Positions 24,994 to 32,189 of a DNA stretch of 32,189 bases are shown piece by piece. Both the position numbers and the translations under genes were made by a program. Origin of the DNA: Eubacteriales bacterium (GTDB lineage Bacteria; Bacillota; Clostridia; Peptostreptococcales; Anaerovoracaceae); assembly GCA_029009055.1 (NCBI GenBank), contig JAQXJR010000038.1:1-32189 (forward strand), given 5' to 3'. Each line of letters begins with the position of its first letter. Position 1 is the stretch's first letter. The notes under the pieces are model-generated. The model ran no database searches. It was given only the letters and a program-made list of their open reading frames with translations, and was not told the origin of the DNA.

Positions 24994-25935
24994 ATGGAAT
25001 TCAAACATAAGCCGGTACTGGCGAATGAAGTAATAGAAAATCTAAATATTAAGCCTGACGGAATATACGTAGATGGGACTCTGGGTGGAGCCGGACATTC
25101 CTCGCTTATATGTGAGAGGCTTTCAGAGCGCGGAACATTGATAGGCATAGACAGAGATGACGATGCCTTAGCCGCGTCAGCTAAGAGGCTGGAGCCTTAT
25201 CATTGTAAGAAATTCCTGGTGAAGAGCGATTACTCGGATCTGAAATACGTTCTTCAGGAGCTTGGAATTGAGAAAGTGGATGGGGCTTTGCTCGATATCG
25301 GGGTGTCATCATACCAGTTGGATAACGCTGAGAGAGGCTTTTCTTATATGCATGACGCCAGACTGGACATGAGGATGGATCAGTCAGCTCAGCTTACAGC
25401 TTATGACGTGGTGAATTACTACGACCAGGCTGAACTCAAGCGGATCATTAAGGAATACGGCGAGGATAAATGGGCGTCTAGGATAGCTGAATTCATAGTG
25501 AGAGAGCGTAAGAAGAAGCTTATAGAAACGACCGGAGAGCTGGTAGACGTTATTAAAGAAGCTGTGCCCGCCAGCGCCAGAAGGGGCGGCCACCATCCGG
25601 CTAAGAAAACGTTCCAAGCTATCAGGATAGAAGTGAATGACGAGCTGGGACAGCTCAGGAAAGCGGCGGCGGAGTACAGCGAACTCCTATCCGTCGGCGG
25701 CAGGCTTTGCATAATAACGTTCCATTCCATAGAAGACAGGATAGTAAAGAATCAATTTAAGGAGCTGACAGAGGCTAAGGTCGATGAGGTCATGAGGGGG
25801 ATGCCTATGGCTCAGGAAGATGAGCCGGACTTCAGAAAAGTGACCAGGAAGCCTATAACGGCTTCGGATGAAGAACTGGAAGATAATCCGAGATCCAGGA
25901 GCGCGAAACTCCGTGTGATAGAGCGGGTGAAATAG
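24994..25935 (+). CDS. rsmH: 16S rRNA (cytosine1402-N4)-methyltransferase
   Basis: RsmH (MraW) methylates N4 of C1402 in the 16S decoding centre using S-adenosylmethionine. The SAM motif DGTLGGAGHS is at residues 27-36; GALLDIGVSSYQLD, RGFSYMHDARLDMRMD, FQAIRIEVNDEL and ITFHSIEDRIVK follow in order. ATG 24994 gives the typical MEFKHKPVL start and 313 aa; its ribosome site (GCAGGG, ending 24991) is unusually close. A TTG at 24976, directly after the mraZ stop, would add six residues and cannot be excluded if translation is coupled. Confidence 0.95.
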   Translation: MEFKHKPVLANEVIENLNIKPDGIYVDGTLGGAGHSSLICERLSERGTLIGIDRDDDALAASAKRLEPYHCKKFLVKSDYSDLKYVLQELGIEKVDGALLDIGVSSYQLDNAERGFSYMHDARLDMRMDQSAQLTAYDVVNYYDQAELKRIIKEYGEDKWASRIAEFIVRERKKKLIETTGELVDVIKEAVPASARRGGHHPAKKTFQAIRIEVNDELGQLRKAAAEYSELLSVGGRLCIITFHSIEDRIVKNQFKELTEAKVDEVMRGMPMAQEDEPDFRKVTRKPITASDEELEDNPRSRSAKLRVIERVK

Positions 25936-25953
25936 AAAACAGGAGAGAATAAA

Positions 25954-26283
25954 ATGGGAACTCAGGATAAAAAGAGAGTATTATATGCTATTATAGCTAT
26001 TGGCGCCGCAATGATAATGCTCGTGATGCTCACGGCATACGCTGCGGAGCTCAGGCATGAGAATAATAAGCTTATAAGCGAGAACAGCGAGATAGCAGGT
26101 GAGGCTGAGACCATGAGCGCTAAGGTGAAGTCTTCCGGGAACATCAGCCACATAGAAGGCGTCGCTGCTAAGAAATACGGTATGGAGTACCCTGTTTCCG
26201 GTCAGATCGTCCGCATAAGTAAGGATTATAAGGTACCGGATAATTTCGCCGCTAATCTGAGAAAGCTCGCTTATAAGAAATAA
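25954..26283 (+). CDS. ftsL: FtsL-like septum protein
   Basis: A 109-residue bitopic protein: short basic N-terminus (MGTQDKKR), one hydrophobic helix at about 10-31, then a heptad-like segment (ELRHENNKLISENSEIAGEA, 32-51) of leucine-zipper type and an outer C-terminal region. This is the layout of FtsL, which links FtsB and DivIC and activates septal PG synthesis. Sequence is poorly conserved across the family, so the name rests on topology and on the position between rsmH and the class B PBP. AGGAGAG lies 8 nt before the ATG. A terminator-like hairpin follows, which is unexpected inside the cluster. Confidence 0.75.
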   Translation: MGTQDKKRVLYAIIAIGAAMIMLVMLTAYAAELRHENNKLISENSEIAGEAETMSAKVKSSGNISHIEGVAAKKYGMEYPVSGQIVRISKDYKVPDNFAANLRKLAYKK

Positions 26284-26345
26284 CGCTGACCAGGGAGTTC
26301 ATATGTTCCCGTGGCGGGCTTTCCTATGATATATTTTTGATGTTT

Positions 26346-26398
26346 ATGCCTGGTAATTAACGCCCGTTCAGCGAACGCGATATTACCCGGCATTTTTT
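26346..26398 (+). terminator. Strong terminator-like hairpin inside the dcw cluster
   Basis: ATGCC (26346-26350) pairs with GGCAT (26389-26393), and after a single mismatch GGTAAT (26352-26357) pairs with ATTACC (26382-26387). An inner stem CGTTC (26365-26369) pairs with GAACG (26373-26377). Six Ts (26393-26398) follow. The PBP ribosome site begins at 26401 and its ATG is at 26416, so no promoter fits between; read-through or attenuation is implied. Confidence 0.8.
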
Positions 26399-26415
26399 AT
26401 GGAGTATGAGAATTA

Positions 26416-28392
26416 ATGGCTAGGAGACCTGAAATATTAAGGAAGAATAAGGACAGGGTGCTTATAGCATTCTTCTTTTTCATTATCCTGGTTTTCGCGC
26501 TTATCGTAAGGCTGGCATGGATACAGATCGTAGACGCCGATGAGCTTAACGAGAAGGCTGTGAACCAGCAGCTCAGCGATATCCCTGTTAAAGCGAAGAG
26601 GGGCGAGATATACGACTCTAAGGGTAAGCAGATCGCGACCAATATAGAAGGGTTCGAGGTCTGGGTAAGACCGCAGCAGATAAGGGACACATATAGCGGC
26701 GATAAGAAGATGGATATAGCCGCTGAGCTGGCTGGGCTGATAGATAAGAAGACAGCTGCCTTAGAGAAGGTATTCAACTCAGATCAGCCTCTGGTCAGGG
26801 TATCAGGCTTCGTGGATAAGACGACCAGGGATAAGATAAAGAAACTGGAGATCTCGGGTCTGGAATTCACGAATACTACTCAGAGGTATTATCCTATGGG
26901 CACTATGGCGGCTAACCTCATCGGCAGTGTCGACAGTGAAGGCCATGGCAGATCGGGCTTGGAGGCCCAGTTCGACCAGGCTTTAAGCGGTGTGTCCGGA
27001 AGGTGGCTGCAGGATACTGACATCATGGGAAATTCTCTTTCCTATGGAAATAAACAGTACGTAGATGCCAGAGATGGATATAACGCCGTTCTTACCATAG
27101 ATGAGATCCTGCAGCACTACGCCGAGAACGCTGTTAAGCAGGGCATGAAGAAGACTAGGGCTAAGAAGATCCAGTTCATAGCCATGGACCCGAAGACAGG
27201 CGACGTTCTGGCCATGGTCACAGCGCCGACGTTCGATCCGAATAACGCCAATCAGCCTGCTGATAAGTCTGATAAGGCTAAGTATGATAAACTCTCTCTG
27301 AAGGAGAAGAGCGCTTATCTTTCTGAAATGTGGAGGAACCCTATCGTAAGCGATCTGTATGAGCCGGGCTCCTGCTTCAAGCTCATTAATACGTCCGCCT
27401 GCCTGGAAGAAGGCGTGACCAAGCCGAGTGAGAAATTCTACGATAAGGGCTACCTGGATGTAGACGGAGTCCGCATATACTGCTCTGTAAGGTCAGGCCA
27501 CGGTAAGGAGAACCTGATGCAGGCTCTGGGAAATTCCTGCAACCCTGTCCAGATGGAACTGGTCCAGAGGCTGGGTAAGAAGAAATATTACGACTACCTG
27601 AACCTGTTCGGCATAACGAAGAAGACGAATATCACTCTGCCGGGTGAGCAGTCAGCCATGATCAGGAACCAGGACAGCATAACGACTGTCGATCTCGCGA
27701 CCATGTCATTCGGCCAGGGAATCGCTCTCACCCCTATACAGATGATAACCGCAGCCAGCTCCATAGGTAATGAAGGCATGCTCATGAAGCCGAGACTGGT
27801 TAAGAAGCTTACGGATTCCAGCGGCAGAACGGTGAAGACATATAAGACTCAAGCAGTGCGCCAGGTCATATCTAAGAAGACCGCCCGCGAGATGTGTAAG
27901 ATCATGCAGTACGTCGTAGACGAGGGCGGCGGTGGAAACGCTAAGATAGAAGGATACGCCATCGGAGGTAAGACCGGTACTTCCTATAAGGTAAAGAACG
28001 GTAAATACACGAAGCAGACATACGCTTCGTTTCTGGGCATGGCTCCTATGAACGACCCTAAGATCATAGTCCTCTGCGTGACAGATACGCCGAAAAACAC
28101 CATGTACGGAGGCGTGGCTTCCGCTCCTATAGTGAAGAACTTCATGGAGAAGGCTCTTCCTTACTTGAACGTAGAGAAGAAGGCCGCGGCGTCTTCAGAG
28201 CAGACCGTAACCGTCCCTAAGGTCACGGGTAAGTCCTCAGCGGACGCTAAGTCAATAATCACAGCAAATGGATTGAAATGTAAGGTCCTCCCTGAGAAAT
28301 ACGCTAAGAGGAAGTTCAAGGTCGTAGATCAGTATCCGGCAGCCGGAAGTAAGGCCGCTAAGAAGGATACGGTATACATCTACGCAGAATAA
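26416..28392 (+). CDS. Class B penicillin-binding protein with PASTA domain (SpoVD/PBP2B type)
   Basis: Monofunctional transpeptidase that cross-links peptidoglycan, working with a SEDS polymerase such as FtsW. After a short basic N-terminus, one membrane helix lies at about 16-37. The dimerisation/pedestal domain (KRGEIYDSKGKQIATN at about 56-71) follows. The transpeptidase domain has S319-CF-K322 in YEPGSCFK, S374-C-N376, and K519-TGT. A single PASTA domain occupies about 597-658, starting VPKVTGKSSADA. All catalytic residues are present. GGAG at 26401-26404 is 11 nt before the ATG. Position in the cluster suggests the vegetative division enzyme (FtsI/PBP2B); the domain order is equally that of SpoVD, so I give no symbol. 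Confidence 0.93.
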   Translation: MARRPEILRKNKDRVLIAFFFFIILVFALIVRLAWIQIVDADELNEKAVNQQLSDIPVKAKRGEIYDSKGKQIATNIEGFEVWVRPQQIRDTYSGDKKMDIAAELAGLIDKKTAALEKVFNSDQPLVRVSGFVDKTTRDKIKKLEISGLEFTNTTQRYYPMGTMAANLIGSVDSEGHGRSGLEAQFDQALSGVSGRWLQDTDIMGNSLSYGNKQYVDARDGYNAVLTIDEILQHYAENAVKQGMKKTRAKKIQFIAMDPKTGDVLAMVTAPTFDPNNANQPADKSDKAKYDKLSLKEKSAYLSEMWRNPIVSDLYEPGSCFKLINTSACLEEGVTKPSEKFYDKGYLDVDGVRIYCSVRSGHGKENLMQALGNSCNPVQMELVQRLGKKKYYDYLNLFGITKKTNITLPGEQSAMIRNQDSITTVDLATMSFGQGIALTPIQMITAASSIGNEGMLMKPRLVKKLTDSSGRTVKTYKTQAVRQVISKKTAREMCKIMQYVVDEGGGGNAKIEGYAIGGKTGTSYKVKNGKYTKQTYASFLGMAPMNDPKIIVLCVTDTPKNTMYGGVASAPIVKNFMEKALPYLNVEKKAAASSEQTVTVPKVTGKSSADAKSIITANGLKCKVLPEKYAKRKFKVVDQYPAAGSKAAKKDTVYIYAE

Positions 28393-28477
28393 TAGAAAAT
28401 TCAGGAAAATTTATATATAGAATAAGCAAAAACATATAAAATGATTTAAGACGATACATCGCCGGAAAGGAAAACTT

Positions 28478-29866
28478 ATGGATAGAATAAGCGCCAGTGA
28501 GATCTTAAATTCTACAGGCGGAAAGCTCATAGCTGGAGATATAAATGTAGAGGTCGAAAGAGTGACCACAGACTCCCGAGACGTTCAGAAGGGCGACCTG
28601 TTCATCCCACTTAAGGGAGAAAATTTCGACGCTCATGATTTCCTGCCGCAGGCAGTTGAAAGCGGAGCTTCTGTCGTTCTGGTATCTAAGGAAAGCGCTG
28701 CCAGAGGCTTATCAGGCGTAACAGTGATTTTGGTGCCTGACACGCTCATGGCCATGCAGGACCTGGCTAAGTACTATTTGCGTAAGATAGACGTCAGAAG
28801 GATCGGAGTTACGGGAAGCGTTGGTAAGACTACTACCCGAGACATGATCTATTATATTTGCTCCGAGAGATTTAAGACTGGCAGACCGATAAAGAACTAT
28901 AATAACCAGATAGGCGTGCCGCTAACCATATTCTCGCTCGACAGCAGCTACGATGTCGTAGTGTTCGAGGAGGGAATGGATGACCTGGGGCAGATACATA
29001 AGCTGTCTGACATTATCAGGCCTGAGATAGCTGTCGTAACGAACATAGGCATTTCCCACATAGAAAACCTGGGATCCAGAGAGAATATCAGGAAGGCTAA
29101 GCTGGAGATAGCGGATTTCATGGGTAATGATAACACCCTGGTCATAAATCAGTCGAACGACATGCTGAACAGAAGCGAGATCGATGGGCCTTTTAACGTA
29201 GTGGCTTGCGGTGAAGACGGCGATGGCGACCTGGATTACTCTGTCCGCCTGGGTGAAGATAAGGGCATGGACGGTTTTTCGTTCTATCTGGACCACGATG
29301 GTAAGTCACGTAAGATAGACATGAAAGTGCCGGGAGCTCATAATATGATAAACGCTGCCCTGGCGGCAGCCGCGGCGGAGGCGCTGGGCATGACTCCGGA
29401 GGAAGTGGAGAGCGGTCTTAAGAAGCTGGAGCTCACAGGAAACATGCTCAGGCTGAGGAGAGCCGGTAAATTCCGCATCATAGATGATAGCTATAACGCG
29501 GCGCCGGCATCTATGGAATCCGCCATTAAGACGCTCATGCACACTAAGGGAGACAGGAAGATCGCTGTGCTCGGCGGCATGAACGAGCTGGGAAATAAGT
29601 CGGAAGAAGCTCATAGGGAAGTCGGTAAGTGTGTGGCTGAGTCAGGGGCTGACATGCTCATAGCTGTCGGCATGAAGACACTGGCCATGGTAGATGAAGC
29701 AAAGAAATATGGTATGACTCTCGCGAGCTGGTATAAGGACGGCGACGAGCTGGTCGCTGACGCCGGCAGGATATTCAAATCGGGAGACATAGTTCTCATT
29801 AAGGGCTCGAACGCGACAGGCTTAAGTAAAGTCGCGGATCAGATAGTCGAAAACAGCTGGAAGTAA
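28478..29866 (+). CDS. murF: UDP-MurNAc-tripeptide:D-Ala-D-Ala ligase
   Basis: MurF adds D-Ala-D-Ala to the UDP-MurNAc-tripeptide in the cytoplasm. The N-terminal domain has the VTTDSRDVQKGDLFIPLKGENFDAHDF block (about 29-55), the ATP P-loop TGSVGKTTT is at 112-120, and KNYNNQIGVPLTI (about 137-149), DDSYNAAPASM and LGGMNELG follow, the last three being typical of MurF rather than MurE. Length 462 is normal. AAAGGAAA lies shortly before the ATG. murE, whose product supplies its substrate and which usually sits between the PBP gene and murF, is absent; the 85-nt gap is AT-rich and holds no gene. Confidence 0.95.
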   Translation: MDRISASEILNSTGGKLIAGDINVEVERVTTDSRDVQKGDLFIPLKGENFDAHDFLPQAVESGASVVLVSKESAARGLSGVTVILVPDTLMAMQDLAKYYLRKIDVRRIGVTGSVGKTTTRDMIYYICSERFKTGRPIKNYNNQIGVPLTIFSLDSSYDVVVFEEGMDDLGQIHKLSDIIRPEIAVVTNIGISHIENLGSRENIRKAKLEIADFMGNDNTLVINQSNDMLNRSEIDGPFNVVACGEDGDGDLDYSVRLGEDKGMDGFSFYLDHDGKSRKIDMKVPGAHNMINAALAAAAAEALGMTPEEVESGLKKLELTGNMLRLRRAGKFRIIDDSYNAAPASMESAIKTLMHTKGDRKIAVLGGMNELGNKSEEAHREVGKCVAESGADMLIAVGMKTLAMVDEAKKYGMTLASWYKDGDELVADAGRIFKSGDIVLIKGSNATGLSKVADQIVENSWK

Positions 29867-29944
29867 AGAGCGGATATTATTTGCCGCGGTAAATGATACG
29901 CTTCGGCGGGCATACCCGGTCCGCCCGGACACTCAGGAGGAGAA

Positions 29945-30919
29945 ATGAAGGGAATTCTGGAATTAGTGATATTTTTCGCCATAGCCATGGTGCTTTCTGC
30001 CGTTTTCACCGGCTTGGAGATACCGGTTCTTAAGAAGAAGCAGTTCGGTCAGTACATCCGCGAGGAAGGGCCGAAATCCCACCTTAAGAAGCAGGGAACG
30101 CCGACCATGGGAGGTCTGGCCATATACGGCGCTATAGTCGTCGCTGCCTTGTTCACGCCGCTCGCCGGCGCCCATAAGGCCCATATGGCTGTGATGGTAG
30201 TCTTCGGCCTCTTGTTCGGCCTCATAGGCTTCCTCGATGACTTTATTAAAGTAGCGAAGAAACATAACCTGGGTCTGAGAGCCTGGCAGAAGCTGGTGCT
30301 GCAGATCCTGTTCGGAGTCTTGCTCGCCCTCTACGTCATGAAATTCACAGACGCCGGCAGCAATGTCTGGATACCGTTCATTAATAAAGACGTCGATTTT
30401 GGCGGGCTCTACGTGCCGTTTGTTGCTTTCGTCATCGTAGCTATGGCTAACAGCGTTAACCTGACAGACGGTCTGGACGGGCTTTGCGCGGGAGTTACAG
30501 CTATCACGTCTCTGTTCTTCGCCGGCATGGGCTTCGAGTTCATGGCTACGGACAGCATAGTGTTCTGCCTGATCATCGCCGGCGCCTGCTGCGGTTTCCT
30601 GGTCTTCAATCACTATCCGGCTAAGATATTCATGGGCGACACCGGCTCCATGGCCCTGGGCGCGGCTCTTACGGGCGCTGTGGTCATGATGAAGGCTGAG
30701 TTCCTCATCCCGTTCGCCGGATTCGTGTACGTAATGGAATCGCTTTCCGTGATCATCCAGGTCATTTCATTTAAGAGCACCGGTAAGAGGGTCTTCCGCA
30801 TGGCTCCTATCCACCACCATTTCGAGCTTGGCGGCATGAAGGAAGTCCAGGTAGTGAAGATGTTCTATGGCTTCGCTGTCATCTGCGGCATCATAGCTGT
30901 AGTTATATTGAAAATATGA
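29945..30919 (+). CDS. mraY: Phospho-N-acetylmuramoyl-pentapeptide-transferase
   Basis: Polytopic enzyme that moves phospho-MurNAc-pentapeptide onto undecaprenyl phosphate, forming lipid I. About ten hydrophobic helices are visible. Family marks are GTPTMGGLAIYG near residues 51-62, FLDDFIKVAKKHNLGLRAWQK with the catalytic Asp pair, NSVNLTDGLDGLCAG near 173-187, MGDTGSMALG, and the cytoplasmic HHHFELGGMKEVQVV with its three histidines. Length 324 is standard. AGGAGGAG lies 4-6 nt before the ATG, the strongest ribosome site in this cluster. A terminator-like hairpin follows the stop. Confidence 0.97.
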   Translation: MKGILELVIFFAIAMVLSAVFTGLEIPVLKKKQFGQYIREEGPKSHLKKQGTPTMGGLAIYGAIVVAALFTPLAGAHKAHMAVMVVFGLLFGLIGFLDDFIKVAKKHNLGLRAWQKLVLQILFGVLLALYVMKFTDAGSNVWIPFINKDVDFGGLYVPFVAFVIVAMANSVNLTDGLDGLCAGVTAITSLFFAGMGFEFMATDSIVFCLIIAGACCGFLVFNHYPAKIFMGDTGSMALGAALTGAVVMMKAEFLIPFAGFVYVMESLSVIIQVISFKSTGKRVFRMAPIHHHFELGGMKEVQVVKMFYGFAVICGIIAVVILKI

Positions 30920-30934
30920 TAGTTTGATTTACAT

Positions 30935-30974
30935 GAGCAAAGGGTTTCAGCCTGGCTGAAGCTCTGGCTCTTTT
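30935..30974 (+). terminator. Long hairpin with T-tract between mraY and murD
   Basis: GAGC (30935-30938) pairs with GCTC (30967-30970). After a small internal loop, AGGGTTTCAGC (30941-30951) pairs with GCTGAAGCTCT (30955-30965) with two G-U pairs around CTG. TTTT (30971-30974) follows. murD starts 37 nt after it. A TATAAT at 30982-30987 is present downstream, but no -35 box was found for it. Confidence 0.7.
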
Positions 30975-31010
30975 ATGCTTTTATAATAAAGGGTATCGGG
31001 AGTGGTAGAT

Positions 31011-32189
31011 TTGAAAACAGAATATATAGACGAATTAAAAAAACAAAATGTCCTGGTGGTAGGATTCGGACGTTCAGGTAAGGCTGCCGCTAAAGAGCTG
31101 GCTGAGCGAGGAGTGGACGTAACTGTCCAGGATTCTTCAGACGGCTCCGGCTTCAGCGAAGAAGACCTGAAGCCATATAAAGACCTGGGTGTTAAGTTCA
31201 TGTTCGGGACTGTGCCTGAGAAGCCTGAGGCATTTCAGACTATAGTTCTGAGCCCGGGCGTGACTCCCGAGCTTCCGTTCGTCGTTGAGGCGGCTTCTAA
31301 GGGTTCCGTCATTACCGGCGAGCTGGAACTGGCCTACGAACTCTGTGAGGGCACATTCGTGGCTATAACGGGAACTAATGGTAAGACTACGACTACTTCC
31401 ATGGTAGGGGATATATTCAAGAAGGCTGGTAGAAAGACAGATGTGGTCGGAAACATAGGAGTTCCGGTCATGAGCCAGGCACTTACAGCTACGAGCGATG
31501 AGTGGCTGGTAACAGAATGCAGCAGCTTCCAGCTGGAGACTACTCATAGATTCAAGCCTGTCGTTTCAGCTATACTCAACCTGACTCCTGATCACCTGAA
31601 CCGCCACCACACCATGGAAGCGTACGGCGCGGCTAAGGCGAAGATCGCCGCCAATCAGGATGAGGGCGATTATCTGGTCATAAATTACGACGATAAGCTC
31701 TGCTATTCGCTTTCTGAAGGCACGAAGGCTGTAGTCGTTCCATTCAGCGGCGAGCACCAGCTCGATTTCGGGGCTTTCGTTAAGGATGGCGACATAGTCA
31801 TTAAGGATCAGGATGGCAGCGAGCATCGTATCATTAAAACGGACGAGCTCAGGGTCATTGGCTATCATAATGTCATGAACGCCCTGGCGGCTGCTGCGGT
31901 AAGCTTCTTCGCGGGGGTGGATCCGGAGACGATAGGGAACGCTCTGAGGGAGTTCCCGGGCGTGGAGCACAGGATAGAGTACTGCGGCGAGATAGAAGGC
32001 GTGAAATACTATAACGACTCTAAGGGGACGAACGTGGACGCGGCGGTCACAGCCATTAAGGCGGTCGGCGAGAACATCATCCTCATAGCCGGCGGCGACG
32101 CTAAAGGCCAGGATTTCACGGATTTCGTGAAGGAATTCCCGGGCAGGGTGAAGAAGATGATCCTGCTGGGCAGAGACGCTTACATGATC
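31011..32189 (+). CDS. murD: UDP-N-acetylmuramoylalanine-D-glutamate ligase, 3' truncated by window
   Basis: MurD adds D-Glu to UDP-MurNAc-L-Ala. The first 393 codons are visible and the frame is open at the right edge; the family is about 450 residues. The N-terminal Rossmann-like domain has VLVVGFGRSGKAAA (about 14-27), followed by LSPGVTPE near 80-87. The P-loop GTNGKTTTT is at 121-129, and VGNIGVP, LNLTPDHLNRH, VEHRIE and YNDSKGTNVDA follow, all typical of MurD. Translation probably starts at TTG 31011, 8 nt after GGGAG (30998-31002); an in-frame GTG at 31002 overlaps that site. It comes after mraY as in most Firmicutes dcw clusters, so ftsW and murG may follow beyond the edge. Confidence 0.95.
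   Translation, partial: MKTEYIDELKKQNVLVVGFGRSGKAAAKELAERGVDVTVQDSSDGSGFSEEDLKPYKDLGVKFMFGTVPEKPEAFQTIVLSPGVTPELPFVVEAASKGSVITGELELAYELCEGTFVAITGTNGKTTTTSMVGDIFKKAGRKTDVVGNIGVPVMSQALTATSDEWLVTECSSFQLETTHRFKPVVSAILNLTPDHLNRHHTMEAYGAAKAKIAANQDEGDYLVINYDDKLCYSLSEGTKAVVVPFSGEHQLDFGAFVKDGDIVIKDQDGSEHRIIKTDELRVIGYHNVMNALAAAAVSFFAGVDPETIGNALREFPGVEHRIEYCGEIEGVKYYNDSKGTNVDAAVTAIKAVGENIILIAGGDAKGQDFTDFVKEFPGRVKKMILLGRDAYMI

Noticed and set aside
26399-26416. Five-codon leader peptide (MEYEN) overlapping the PBP start as TAATG
   Set aside because: Its ATG is directly after the terminator T-tract with no ribosome site of its own, and its codons overlap the PBP ribosome site; likely coincidence.
28393-28477. 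Promoter or remnant of murE between the PBP and murF
   Set aside because: TATAAA at 28435 has no usable -35 box, and translation of the gap gives no MurE-like fragment.
30982-30987. Independent murD promoter from the TATAAT at 30982
   Set aside because: No -35 box at 16-18 bp and no extended -10 TG; the AT-rich stretch after the hairpin could produce this by chance.
1-32189. CRISPR arrays, tRNA genes, insertion sequences or prophage
   Set aside because: No regularly spaced repeats, cloverleaf-like segments, terminal inverted repeats or transposase/integrase motifs were seen on either strand.

Overview
The window reads as chromosomal DNA of a low-to-mid-GC member of the Bacillota, most likely class Clostridia (an anaerobe, possibly near Anaerovoracaceae/Peptostreptococcales; that rank is a guess). 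The signs are an anaerobic ribonucleotide reductase activase, the Firmicutes order plsX-rnc-smc-ftsY, a class B PBP with a PASTA domain (SpoVD/PBP2B type) heading the dcw cluster, and strong AGGAGG-like ribosome binding sites. All 27 genes lie on the + strand and are tightly packed; no gap exceeds 300 bases. I see no tRNA or rRNA gene, transposase, phage gene or CRISPR array. Base and codon style is uniform: Ile ATA and Arg AGG/AGA are very common, and pyrimidine-ending codons before AA-starting codons end in T.

Layout. 1-276: tail of a MATE-type exporter. 283-1010: nrdG behind a consensus sigma-70 promoter. 1063-2607: Na+/proline symporter putP. 2721-6863: valS and folC. 6892-8219: glyA with its own extended -10 promoter. 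8292-9347: plsX. 9446-19523: a long housekeeping run (rnc, smc, ftsY, der, plsY, gpsA, miaB and a cob(I)alamin adenosyltransferase) with overlaps of 11, 8 and 1 nt. 19568-24262: a less standard block with a small helical protein, an M50 site-2-type protease, a lipoprotein, an acyl-ACP thioesterase, and a membrane-anchored protein with a 5'-nucleotidase fold whose metal-binding motifs are all degraded. 24401-32189: the dcw cluster (mraZ, rsmH, ftsL-like, PBP, murF, mraY, murD), running off the right edge and lacking murE between the PBP and murF.

How the genes fit together. PlsX, PlsY and GpsA supply the acyl-phosphate route into phosphatidic acid. FolC and GlyA sit together as folate/one-carbon genes. 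Rnc, SMC, FtsY and Der cover RNA processing, chromosome organisation, membrane targeting and ribosome assembly. The dcw genes make and cross-link peptidoglycan precursors.

Points worth a second look: (1) the pseudo-5'-nucleotidase at 22301-24262; (2) a 10-bp-periodic MraZ box array lying on a recognisable promoter at 24446-24474; (3) terminator-like hairpins placed 17-37 nt before the start codons of rnc, the protease, the PBP and murD, with little or no room for another promoter; (4) the missing murE; (5) a strong avoidance of C before AA at codon boundaries. I found no clear multi-gene defence or biosynthetic system; the pseudoenzyme and the hairpin architecture are the best candidates for undescribed biology.
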